Source: Mariprofundus sp. NF (GTDB lineage Bacteria > Pseudomonadota > Zetaproteobacteria > Mariprofundales > Mariprofundaceae). From it: a stretch of 64,000 bases of DNA. The notes under the pieces are model-generated. The model was not told the origin of the DNA. It worked only from the letters and a program-made list of their open reading frames with translations, and searched no databases. Below are positions 35,430 to 43,254 of the stretch, piece after piece (within the stretch, counting starts at the first letter, position 1; the number at the start of each line of letters is the position of its first letter). The DNA lies in contig NZ_VWNC01000005.1 in assembly GCF_013387455.1 (NCBI RefSeq), positions 1-64,000 on the forward strand, given 5' to 3'. Position numbers and translations under genes: made by a program.

Positions 35430-36935
35430 TTACGGCATTTTGTGATGCCATGCATCGATATTGTGGAAACCTTTGAGGAATTTTTTGTAGGCAATGGCCT
35501 CGTGCTCCTGCTCAAAGCCTTGTACCAGAACACGGAACCAGGTGCGCCCTTTGCTTGAGAATCGCCCATACTCAGCTTTAATATCCTTTTCGCGCAGGTA
35601 TTTCACTTCGTTGATGGCAGATTGCTCTCTGCTCAGGGACTGCAGATTTACCGTCCACCCTTTGATCGCTTTCAGATCAACTTCGTACGTGGCTAGTTTC
35701 TTGACTACTGGTTTCGGTTTGGCTTTCACCACTGCTTTTTTGACAGGTTCAGGTTTAACGACCTCTTCGGCTTTAATCACTTCTCCAGAGGTAGGCTGAG
35801 CAACGGCAGAGTCAGTTTGAGGCGTAGTAGAGGTGGCTGGTTTCACTTCACTTTGCTCCAATCCCTTTTGCCACTGCTGGGTGCTTTTACTGGCAATGAC
35901 CTGGGTCAGATCATTGAGCTGTTGCTGCAGTGTTTCAACCTGCTGCGTTAAGCCGGTAATAGCCTCAGCTTGTTGCTGTTCCATGTTGGATATACGTTTT
36001 TCAATCTTTTTCGGTTCAGACTGCAGCGCCGTGACCGAACCTGAACTATCCAGTGCCAGCCATACTGCAACTGCTGCAATCAGCAGCGCCACCAGCCCCA
36101 TGCTCATGGAGATACTATCGGCCATGTTAAGGCTGAAACCTTTTTTGGTTTCTGCTGCTGTAGCAGTGTTACTGTCGGGCATGTTTGGCTCCGGTTCTGC
36201 TGAATTGGTCCCACTGCTGTATGCGCTGTAACCGGATGCCGGTTCGCGCTTCAGATCATCGAAATTGTCATGTTCATCCAATTCATCCAGTTCATCGGGA
36301 GAGCGGATAATTCGTGGAGCCTCATCGAGCTCCTGCAGTGAGATATCAAGATCCTCAAGATCCTCGTCAAGGAAATCAGAGACCTCGTTATCATCGAATG
36401 ATGAGGCGGGCAGATCCAGTTCATCTCTCTCCTCATCACGATTGCGGCGGTCAAACACAGCAGCCAGTGCATCTTCCGGATCACTTTCCTCAACAGCAGT
36501 CGGTTCCTCTGCAGGTGTCTCCTCTGCAGGTGTCTCCTCTGCAGGTGTCTCCTCTGCAGGTGTCTCCTCTGCAGGTGTCTCCTCTACAGGTGTCTCTTCT
36601 ACAGGTGTCTCTTCTACAGGTGTCTCCTCTGCAGGAGCCTCCTCTGCAGGAGCCTCCTCTACAGGTGTCTCTTCTTCAGGCAGGCCCTCTACCGGTTCAG
36701 ATTCGCTTTGAGTATCCACCTTATCTTCAAGAAGATCATCAAGGTCGAGATCATCGAGCTCGTCTAATTCATCAAGGTCGTCGAGTTCGTCAAGCTCTTC
36801 CAGGTCAGCAAGATCATTTACAACAGGCTCTTCAGGATCATCGAGTGAAATGTCCAGATCATACAACTCATCAGCCGGAATAATGGATTCATCTTCCGGA
36901 TCATTGTGTCGTCTATCATCTGATTGATCGGCCAT
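35430..36935 (-). CDS. SPOR-domain membrane protein with acidic EETP-repeat region
   Basis: The product has 501 residues from the ATG at 36935 (GGAGG Shine-Dalgarno); an in-frame TTG at 36950 is less likely. The first 270 residues are extremely acidic (D/E/L-rich, with eleven 5-residue EETPx repeats). One transmembrane helix (about 275-300, SMGLVALLIAAVAVWLAL) and a Gln-rich coiled coil follow. The C-terminal SPOR domain (about 420-500, GWTVNLQSLSREQSAINEVK, WFRVLVQGFEQEHEAIAY) should bind denuded septal peptidoglycan. It is therefore probably a cell-division or cell-wall protein. It pairs with a second SPOR gene upstream. Confidence 0.88.
   Translation of the reverse strand: MADQSDDRRHNDPEDESIIPADELYDLDISLDDPEEPVVNDLADLEELDELDDLDELDELDDLDLDDLLEDKVDTQSESEPVEGLPEEETPVEEAPAEEAPAEETPVEETPVEETPVEETPAEETPAEETPAEETPAEETPAEEPTAVEESDPEDALAAVFDRRNRDEERDELDLPASSFDDNEVSDFLDEDLEDLDISLQELDEAPRIIRSPDELDELDEHDNFDDLKREPASGYSAYSSGTNSAEPEPNMPDSNTATAAETKKGFSLNMADSISMSMGLVALLIAAVAVWLALDSSGSVTALQSEPKKIEKRISNMEQQQAEAITGLTQQVETLQQQLNDLTQVIASKSTQQWQKGLEQSEVKPATSTTPQTDSAVAQPTSGEVIKAEEVVKPEPVKKAVVKAKPKPVVKKLATYEVDLKAIKGWTVNLQSLSREQSAINEVKYLREKDIKAEYGRFSSKGRTWFRVLVQGFEQEHEAIAYKKFLKGFHNIDAWHHKMP
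36511..36675 (-). repeat. Eleven 15-bp tandem repeats coding EETPx
   Basis: Eleven in-frame 15-base units (GCAGGTGTCTCCTCT and close variants on the plus strand) encode EETPV, EEAPA or EETPA within the acidic arm of the SPOR protein. Neighbouring units are identical or differ by one or two bases, which points to recent slippage-type expansion. Confidence 0.95.
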
Positions 36936-36993
36936 GTTACCTCCAGGCAATGGATAAGGGTCTAACCCGGTATGATGATTCGACTAGCGCGAA

Positions 36994-37941
36994 TCAGGGT
37001 TTATAAACCCAAGCATCTTTGATGCCATACTCTGCAGCCAGTTTCGCCTTATATGCAGCTGCCTCCTCTTTACTGGCAAAGCCGCTGACGCGAACGCGGT
37101 ATTTCAGTACACTGTTGATATAGAAGCTGGCTGTTTCAGCGGGAATGCCAAGGCCATTGAAGCGGTTTTTCTCTTTTGTGGCGGCCTGTTTATCATCCAC
37201 TGAGAGAAGGTTGACCGCCCAACCACTGCTTGTGATCGGGGCAGGCAGCCGGGTGGCTGTCGTTTTTTTGACTGCTGTTACAACAGGCGCTGCAACAGTC
37301 TTGGTGCGTTTGGCATCGATCTGTTTCATCCGCATCTGCACGGACTCATTCATATGCTCCTGTGCTGCTTCCACAGCACGCAGGCGACGATCCAGCTGCT
37401 GTTTCAACTCAAGATATTGCGCTTCACTGCTGCGCGCCTTCTGCTCATAGGTTTCCAGCTCTTGCTCTGTAACTGATGCCACCGGAGTCGAGGTGGTAAG
37501 GTTGAGAAAAATGGCGACGGATGAGAGCAGGATAGCCAGGATGGAGAGAATGGTAGTCCACTGGATTTCGCGCACGTCACCCTCATCGCTCTCGGGCATG
37601 GCAAGCGGAGTAGTTTCAGTGGCCGCATAGGAGGGTGATCTGAGCTCCTCATAATGGTTTGGCTCTGCTGGTGTATCGTTTATTTCACCAAAGAGATCCG
37701 CCTCTCGATCAACTGCTACAATGGGCTCTTTGCGTGAAACATCGACCGGGTCAGTGAAATTCTCCGCGTCGTAACTGTTATCAAGTGGCACTTCATCGCT
37801 GTCCCGGTTGGGATCGATATCTGCACTCTCCCACGGCAGATCACTGGCCGCTGATGGCGGTTGCATGAATGGATCACTGTTGTCCAGTTCATCGAGATTG
37901 TTGAGATTGAACTCTTTACCGTTTTCTGTGTTGTCTGCCAT
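36994..37941 (-). CDS. SPOR-domain membrane protein
   Basis: The 315-residue product shares its plan with the next gene: an acidic N-terminus (about 1-130), one transmembrane helix (about 133-152, TILSILAILLSSVAIFLNL), a coiled coil (about 160-210), a basic linker and a C-terminal SPOR domain (about 240-315, GWAVNLLSVDDKQAATKEKN, KYRVRVSGFASKEEAAAYKA). The two genes look like an old tandem duplication with divergent arms. It probably acts at the septum; the partner is unknown. Confidence 0.88.
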   Translation of the reverse strand: MADNTENGKEFNLNNLDELDNSDPFMQPPSAASDLPWESADIDPNRDSDEVPLDNSYDAENFTDPVDVSRKEPIVAVDREADLFGEINDTPAEPNHYEELRSPSYAATETTPLAMPESDEGDVREIQWTTILSILAILLSSVAIFLNLTTSTPVASVTEQELETYEQKARSSEAQYLELKQQLDRRLRAVEAAQEHMNESVQMRMKQIDAKRTKTVAAPVVTAVKKTTATRLPAPITSSGWAVNLLSVDDKQAATKEKNRFNGLGIPAETASFYINSVLKYRVRVSGFASKEEAAAYKAKLAAEYGIKDAWVYKP

Positions 37942-38008
37942 CGCCGGAACCTCACCATAAGTCTTGCTCAGAATCTAACCAGAACTATGCAGGATCGCGA
38001 CTTAGAAT

Positions 38009-38608
38009 TCAGCTGCCGGTATTGATCGACTCCTTCATATCGGCCACGCCGGTCTCCTCCACCCAGCCACTGCTGGCCTCGGGAAAAGCGTCGGCGTAGG
38101 GGAGGTAGGGTTTGATATCCAGCACAGGGGTGCCATCGAGCATATCATGACCTTTGATATGCAGTGTTCTCCCTTCAATGCCGGTCAGGCGTACGGCAGA
38201 GAGGCCGATGCTGTTGGGGCGGTGGGGAGCTCGGGTGGCAAACAGGCCGCGCTTCACTTTCGGGCCACGCGGTGGTGTGACCAGAGGATTCCAGCCCTGA
38301 TTCAGGTGCATCCAGTAGATCACCCAGATGTGTGAAAAACCATCGAGATCTTTGAGAGCCTGATCAAGGTTTAGGCCGGTCTTGAGTTCAATAGTGGCTT
38401 CCTGTGCATTATCAAGCGAAGGCTGGCGTGGTACGGCAAAGCGTTCTCGATAACTGCTGTGCACCACACCGATCGGTTGCATGGTGATCTCCAGCTCAGC
38501 ACTGTCGCTGTGCGAGAACTCATCGGTATAACTTTTTGCAGGTGTACCTTTTGCAGGTTTGCGCCCCCACCTCTGCTCAGGAGGGGAGGCGGGATTCTCT
38601 TTGCTCAT
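38009..38608 (-). CDS. trmO: tRNA (N6-threonylcarbamoyladenosine(37)-N6)-methyltransferase TrmO
   Basis: The 199-residue product carries the TrmO/TsaA beta-barrel: MQPIGVVHSSYRERFAVPRQ, DGFSHIWVIYWMHLN, FATRAPHRPNSIGLSAVRL, and LDIKPYLPYADAF. TrmO methylates t6A37 of tRNAThr(GGU). The first 40 residues are a polar extension. The start overlaps the clpA stop (ATGA), so the two genes are probably translationally coupled. Length is slightly below the two-domain E. coli enzyme (235), as in many single-domain members. Confidence 0.93.
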   Translation of the reverse strand: MSKENPASPPEQRWGRKPAKGTPAKSYTDEFSHSDSAELEITMQPIGVVHSSYRERFAVPRQPSLDNAQEATIELKTGLNLDQALKDLDGFSHIWVIYWMHLNQGWNPLVTPPRGPKVKRGLFATRAPHRPNSIGLSAVRLTGIEGRTLHIKGHDMLDGTPVLDIKPYLPYADAFPEASSGWVEETGVADMKESINTGS

Positions 38609-40866
38609 GCAGTGGCTGTCTCCGGCTGCTGCAACACCAGTTTATCATCTTCGCAATCAATCACGGCAAGGCCGCCCTTCTGCAGTGCGCCAAAGAGAAT
38701 GGCATCAGCCAGTGGTTTCTTGATATGCTCCTGGATCAGACGAGCCATCGGGCGCGCTCCCATCAGCGGATCATGACCATGTTTTGCCAACCAGCGTTTG
38801 GCACTCTCACTCACCTCAAGCTCCACTTTGCGCTCCTGCAGTTGCATCTCAAGCTCGATCAGCAGTTTGTCCACCACATGCAGGATAATCTCTTCTCCCA
38901 GAGGAGCAAAGCCGATGGTGGCATCCAGACGGTTACGGAACTCAGGGCTGAAGATGCGTTTGACCGCCTCTTCATCCTTGCCCTTGTGCGGCTGTGAATT
39001 AAAGCCGATAGCGTTCTGCTGCATCTCAAATGCACCGGCGTTACTGGTCATGATCAATACGACATGACGGAAATCAGCTTTGCGGCCATTGTTATCGGTC
39101 AGGCTGCCGTGATCCATTACCTGCAGCAGCAGATTAAACAGATCGGGATGGGCTTTCTCGATCTCATCAAGTAGCAGTACGGCATGCGGATTTTTACTGA
39201 TCGCTTCGGTGAGCAGGCCTCCCTGATCAAAACCGACATAACCCGGAGGCGCGCCGATCAGACGTGAGACAGTGTGCGATTCCATATATTCTGACATGTC
39301 GAAGCGGATAAGCTCGACACCCATAATGCGTGCAAGCTGGCGTGCCACTTCAGTTTTGCCGACACCGGTAGGGCCGGTGAAGAGGAAGGAGCCGATCGGT
39401 TTTTCAGGATGGGCAAGACCGGCACGTGAAAGCTTGATGCTCGATGCGAGCATATCAATCGCCTTGTTCTGACCAAACACCGAGAGTTTGAGATCACGAT
39501 CCAGATGCGCCAGCTGTTTCTTGTCAGAGGCGGAGACCTGTTGATGTGGAATGCGGGCAATCGATGCGATCATCGATTCGATATCATGCACATTGATCTG
39601 TTTGCGGCGTTTCTCTTCAGGGCGCACGCGCATGGCTGCGCCAGCTTCATCAAGCACATCGATGGCCGAATCGGGCAGGTGACGTTCACTCAGGTGGCGC
39701 TTGGCAAGCTTGGCTGCCTGCTCGATGGCGGTCTGGCTGTAGCGCACACCATGATGCTCCTCAAGACGGGATTTCAGCCCTTTAAGAATTTCGATGGTCT
39801 CTTCAACACTTGGTTCGGGAATATCGATCTTCTGAAAACGACGTGCCAGAGCACGGTCTTTCTCAAACAGGTTACGGAACTCCTGATAGGTGGTGGCGCC
39901 GATACAGCGCAGTTCACCATTGGCCAGTGCCGGTTTAAGCAGATTGGAGGCATCCATGGTGCCGCCACTGGCAGCGCCTGCTCCGATAATGGTGTGGATC
40001 TCATCAATAAAGAGCACTGCCTGGTCTTCACGCTCCAGTGCATGCAGCACCGCTTTCAGTCGCTCTTCGAAATCACCCCGGTATTTAGTGCCGGCAAGCA
40101 GGGCGCCCATATCCAGCGCGTAGATAGTGGCATTGGCAATAACATCCGATGTCTCTCCGGCCTCAATTCTAAGTGCCAGACCTTCGGCAATGGCAGTTTT
40201 ACCTACACCGGCTTCACCGACCAGCAGCGGATTGTTTTTACGGCGGCGGCAGAGGATCTGTACGCAGCGACCAAGCTCAACATCGCGTCCAATCAGCGGA
40301 TCAATTTTCCCTTCCCTCGCACGATCTGAAAGATTGATACAGTAGCGCTGTAGCGGTGATGCATTGGCATCACTCTTCTCGTGTTCAATAGCAGGCGTTT
40401 CGCTACCAACTTCATGCTGCTCGCTGGACTCATCACTGTAGGCTCCGTGGGCCATGAAGCTGACAACATCCAGACGGTTGATACCCAGACGGCTGAGAAA
40501 ATGGACAGCGTGTGAATCTTTTTCAGAGAATATGGCTACCAGTACATGACCACCGGTCACTTCGCGTTTGCCCGATGCCTGCACATGCATCACGGCACGC
40601 TGAATCACCCGCTGCAGGCCGATGCTGGCGGTGGTCTCCCCTGCATCATCCGGCAAAATGGCAATATGATCCTCGATGAAAGTGGCAAGATCATGACGCA
40701 GTTTTTCAATATCGGCGCGGCAGCCGAGCAGTACACCGAGCGCATTGGGATTATCCAGCAGACCCAGCAGCAGATGTTCAATGGTGACAAATTCATTTCT
40801 GCGAACATGTGCATTATGGAATGTTTCGTTAAGTGTCTCTTCGAGTTCTTCGCTCAGTATTCCCAT
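38605..40866 (-). CDS. clpA: ATP-dependent Clp protease ATPase subunit ClpA
   Basis: The product has 753 residues from the ATG at 40866 ([16 protein letters not shown]), matching the normal ClpA start (MLNQELELSLN in E. coli). An upstream ATG at 40911 would add 15 residues. An N-domain (about 1-145) precedes two AAA+ rings: GEAGVGKT and LFIDEIH in the first, and [13 protein letters not shown] and [12 protein letters not shown] in the second. It unfolds substrates for ClpP, including those delivered by ClpS. It is co-directional with clpS, but a 140-bp hairpin array (41026-41171) lies between them. Confidence 0.97.
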   Translation of the reverse strand: MGILSEELEETLNETFHNAHVRRNEFVTIEHLLLGLLDNPNALGVLLGCRADIEKLRHDLATFIEDHIAILPDDAGETTASIGLQRVIQRAVMHVQASGKREVTGGHVLVAIFSEKDSHAVHFLSRLGINRLDVVSFMAHGAYSDESSEQHEVGSETPAIEHEKSDANASPLQRYCINLSDRAREGKIDPLIGRDVELGRCVQILCRRRKNNPLLVGEAGVGKTAIAEGLALRIEAGETSDVIANATIYALDMGALLAGTKYRGDFEERLKAVLHALEREDQAVLFIDEIHTIIGAGAASGGTMDASNLLKPALANGELRCIGATTYQEFRNLFEKDRALARRFQKIDIPEPSVEETIEILKGLKSRLEEHHGVRYSQTAIEQAAKLAKRHLSERHLPDSAIDVLDEAGAAMRVRPEEKRRKQINVHDIESMIASIARIPHQQVSASDKKQLAHLDRDLKLSVFGQNKAIDMLASSIKLSRAGLAHPEKPIGSFLFTGPTGVGKTEVARQLARIMGVELIRFDMSEYMESHTVSRLIGAPPGYVGFDQGGLLTEAISKNPHAVLLLDEIEKAHPDLFNLLLQVMDHGSLTDNNGRKADFRHVVLIMTSNAGAFEMQQNAIGFNSQPHKGKDEEAVKRIFSPEFRNRLDATIGFAPLGEEIILHVVDKLLIELEMQLQERKVELEVSESAKRWLAKHGHDPLMGARPMARLIQEHIKKPLADAILFGALQKGGLAVIDCEDDKLVLQQPETATA

Positions 40867-41025
40867 GGTCACATCCTTGATCCATTTAGCGTGATCAGTG
40901 TATCGATCCATTTGTCAGCATCTTAGAGTTGCCAGCCTCTGCTGTTGCTGCACTCTCTTATCTGCAATATCGGTGCCAATTTTACCAACTATAGTCGAAA
41001 CAGCCATCCCACTGATTACATTTAC

Positions 41026-41171
41026 GGATACTCTGAAAAAGTCAGAGTATCCGTGCAGGCCACGGAGGGCCTGCCAAAATCATGCATGGTGAATGCCTGA
41101 TTTTGTGAGCAAAGGCAAAACCACGCTTTTGCCTTTGCGTGCTAAAAAACTACATGGACGTAGTTTTTTAG
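41026..41171 (-). repeat. Five-hairpin repeat array, copy A (clpS-clpA)
   Basis: Five consecutive hairpins, in plus-strand order: GGATACTCTGA/TCAGAGTATCC (41026-41052); GCAGGCC/GGCCTGC (41055-41074); AAAATCA.GCAT/ATGC.TGATTTT (41076-41104); GCAAAGGCAAAA/TTTTGCCTTTGC (41109-41138); CTAAAAAACTAC/GTAGTTTTTTAG (41142-41171). The array begins 14 bases after the clpS stop. It is colinear with arrays B (48976-49114) and C (59604-59742). Read with transcription, A has the same orientation as C. Confidence 0.85.
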
Positions 41172-41185
41172 GGTTTTCTTGGTGC

Positions 41186-41515
41186 CTATTGGTCCGGTTC
41201 TCTCTCCATCATACAGCGCAGCGGATGGCCTCCGGCGCGGCAGGCAGTTTCAACCTGATGGATCTTGGTTTCGGCAAGATCTCTGGTAAACACACCACAA
41301 ATTGCACGCCCCTGCAGATGGATCTGCATCATCAGTGTGTTTGCTGTCTCTTCCGATTTATGGAAGTAACGGATGAGAATATCAACCACAAACTCCATCG
41401 GGGTAAAATCATCATTGAGCATAACCACACGATACATAGGGGGACGTTGCAGTTGAGGTTCGGCAACATCTGCCTCAGTCTTAGGGATAATTTCCGGCAT
41501 CTGAATTTCGCTCAT
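41186..41515 (-). CDS. clpS: ClpS N-degron adaptor
   Basis: The 109-residue adaptor delivers N-degron substrates to ClpA. Conserved ClpS motifs are MYRVVMLNDDFTPMEFVVDI (about 27-46), ETANTLMMQIHLQGRAICGV (about 55-74), and TRDLAETKIHQVETA (about 76-90). The Asn-Asp-Asp near 35 and the His near 66 belong to the N-degron pocket. It is upstream of clpA as in most proteobacteria, though here the genes are separated by about 320 bases that include the hairpin array. Confidence 0.95.
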   Translation of the reverse strand: MSEIQMPEIIPKTEADVAEPQLQRPPMYRVVMLNDDFTPMEFVVDILIRYFHKSEETANTLMMQIHLQGRAICGVFTRDLAETKIHQVETACRAGGHPLRCMMEREPDQ

Positions 41516-41587
41516 GGTGGCGATGTTAGCGGACTGGGAAATTCTTCCAAGAGATATACTGCACTCTGGTATAGATAAAAAGGAGAT

Positions 41588-42349
41588 ATGAAGATGGCAG
41601 AGCTAAAATGCATCCTGTGGGATGTGGATGGAACACTGGCCGATACCGAACGTGATGGACATCGCGTAGCCTTTAATATGGCTTTTGATGAGGCGGGGCA
41701 TAAGCGCGAGTGGAGTGTGGCAACCTATGGCGAGCTGCTGGCAGTCACCGGCGGTAAAGAGCGTATCCGTTTTGATATTGATCGCGGAGATATGCACGAG
41801 ATGCCGTTTGAGGAGATCGCCGGACTGCATGCTCGCAAGACTGCACATTACGAAACACTTATTGCCGAAGGGCGCATTCCATTGCGTCCGGGTGTGCGAC
41901 GTCTGCTTGAAGAGGCGTATGCAGCAGGCATTACACTTGGTGTCTCTACAACCACTACACCGTCAGCACTGGATGCCCTGATTGAACATTCGCTCGGGCC
42001 TGAGTGGTTTGATCGCTTTGCCGTGCTGGCAGCCGGTGACATTGTCGCAGCCAAAAAACCGGCACCTGATATCTACACCTATGCGATGGATCAGCTCGGT
42101 GTCAGTGCGGAGAACACAATCGCGCTGGAAGATTCTGAGAACGGCTGGAAATCAGCCCATGCCGCAGGCCTGAAATGTGTAGTGACCGTCAATGATTATA
42201 CCCGCGATCATGATTTTACAGGAGCTGATCTGGTGGTCTCGGAACTGGGTGAGCCCGATGGTGATGCCGTGGATGTGTTGCAGGATCTGCATACCCTTGA
42301 TGTGCACCATGTTAAACTGAGTCACCTCAAAGCGATCATGCATGACTGA
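41588..42349 (+). CDS. HAD-superfamily phosphatase, CbbY-like
   Basis: The 253-residue product is a type IA HAD hydrolase. Motif I is WDVDGTLADTE (about 11-21), motif II GVSTTTT (Thr near 124), motif III Lys in AAKKPAPDIY (about 156-165), and motif IV ALEDSENG (about 178-185). The insert helix region (GGKERIRFDIDRGD) matches the CbbY group, which dephosphorylates xylulose-1,5-bisphosphate in Calvin-cycle organisms. The substrate here is uncertain because no Calvin-cycle gene is in the window. A second ATG six bases in may be the true start. It is divergent from clpS. Confidence 0.85.
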   Translation: MKMAELKCILWDVDGTLADTERDGHRVAFNMAFDEAGHKREWSVATYGELLAVTGGKERIRFDIDRGDMHEMPFEEIAGLHARKTAHYETLIAEGRIPLRPGVRRLLEEAYAAGITLGVSTTTTPSALDALIEHSLGPEWFDRFAVLAAGDIVAAKKPAPDIYTYAMDQLGVSAENTIALEDSENGWKSAHAAGLKCVVTVNDYTRDHDFTGADLVVSELGEPDGDAVDVLQDLHTLDVHHVKLSHLKAIMHD

Positions 42350-42357
42350 TCTGATTC

Positions 42358-43134
42358 ATGAGTGACCCGATCCGCCTTTTTGATTCCCACTGCCACGTCG
42401 ATTTTTCACATTTTGATGAGGATCGCGATGCCATGTTTGAACGCATGGCGGCAGCGGGTGTTGAAGGTTGTATCGTCGTTGCTGTTGATTTTGATCATAT
42501 CGACAGCCTGAAGTCGCTGGCTGAAGCACGAGGGAATGTCTGGTTTAGTGTCGGCATTCACCCCAACCATGAGGTGGAGGTTGAGCCAACAGTTGAGCAG
42601 CTCTGCCAACTGGCTGATCACCCGCGCTGCGTGGCTATCGGTGAAACCGGCATGGACTTCTTTCGCCACCATGTTGATCCGGGACTGCAGGAGTCGCGTT
42701 TTCGCACCCATATTCGTGCTGCAAAGTTGCTCAATAAACCTGTCATCGTGCATAACCGTGATGCTGATGCCGATACGATGCGTATTCTGCGTGAGGAGAA
42801 TATCTCCGAATGCGGTGGCATCATGCACTGCTTTTCAGCCGATCAGGCAACGGCTGACGCTGCTGTCGAGCTGGGCATGGCGATCTCATTTTCAGGTAAT
42901 GTTACCTTCAAACGCAACGATGAACTGCGGGCTGTGGCGGCCAGCGTGCCAGCTGATCTGCTGCTGGTGGAGACCGATTCACCCTATCTGGCACCGATGC
43001 CGTTTCGCGGCAAACGCAATGAACCGGCCTATGTGAAACAGGTGGCTGAATGCATTGCCGAAGTGCGCGGTCTCTCACTTGCCGAACTTGCCGCACAAAC
43101 CACCCGCAACGCCAGAGTTCTCTTCTCTATCTAA
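42358..43134 (+). CDS. tatD: TatD-family metal-dependent DNase
   Basis: The 258-residue TIM-barrel hydrolase has the metal motifs DSHCHVDF (about 9-16), GETGMDFF (about 94-101), VIVHNRDAD, GGIMHCFSAD and LVETDSPYLAP (about 202-212). TatD/YcfH proteins are 3'-5' exonucleases or AP-endonuclease-like enzymes. The gene begins nine bases after the HAD gene, suggesting co-transcription. E. coli YcfH is the closest size match (265). Confidence 0.93.
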   Translation: MSDPIRLFDSHCHVDFSHFDEDRDAMFERMAAAGVEGCIVVAVDFDHIDSLKSLAEARGNVWFSVGIHPNHEVEVEPTVEQLCQLADHPRCVAIGETGMDFFRHHVDPGLQESRFRTHIRAAKLLNKPVIVHNRDADADTMRILREENISECGGIMHCFSADQATADAAVELGMAISFSGNVTFKRNDELRAVAASVPADLLLVETDSPYLAPMPFRGKRNEPAYVKQVAECIAEVRGLSLAELAAQTTRNARVLFSI

Positions 43135-43254
43135 GGTCTGCCTAACAATTTGGGTAAAACTTGAAAATCTGCTATTAATAATCTTAACGCGGCTCTGTGG
43201 TATTGAGTCCGTGATAAGGGGTATGGCAGTCGCTTTTTTTTGAGATGACTTGCC

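Noticed and set aside
36511..36675. Regular 15-bp repeats that could suggest a CRISPR or VNTR locus
   Set aside because: The units are contiguous without spacers and are in frame inside a SPOR-protein gene, coding EETPx.
36314..36883. Gln/Pro/Leu repeat frame on the plus strand
   Set aside because: It is the antisense reading of the EETP repeats and acidic arm of the SPOR protein.
39505..40329. Long open frame of 274 codons on the plus strand
   Set aside because: It lies wholly antisense inside clpA, whose motifs are unambiguous. The frame has no Shine-Dalgarno and no recognisable domain.
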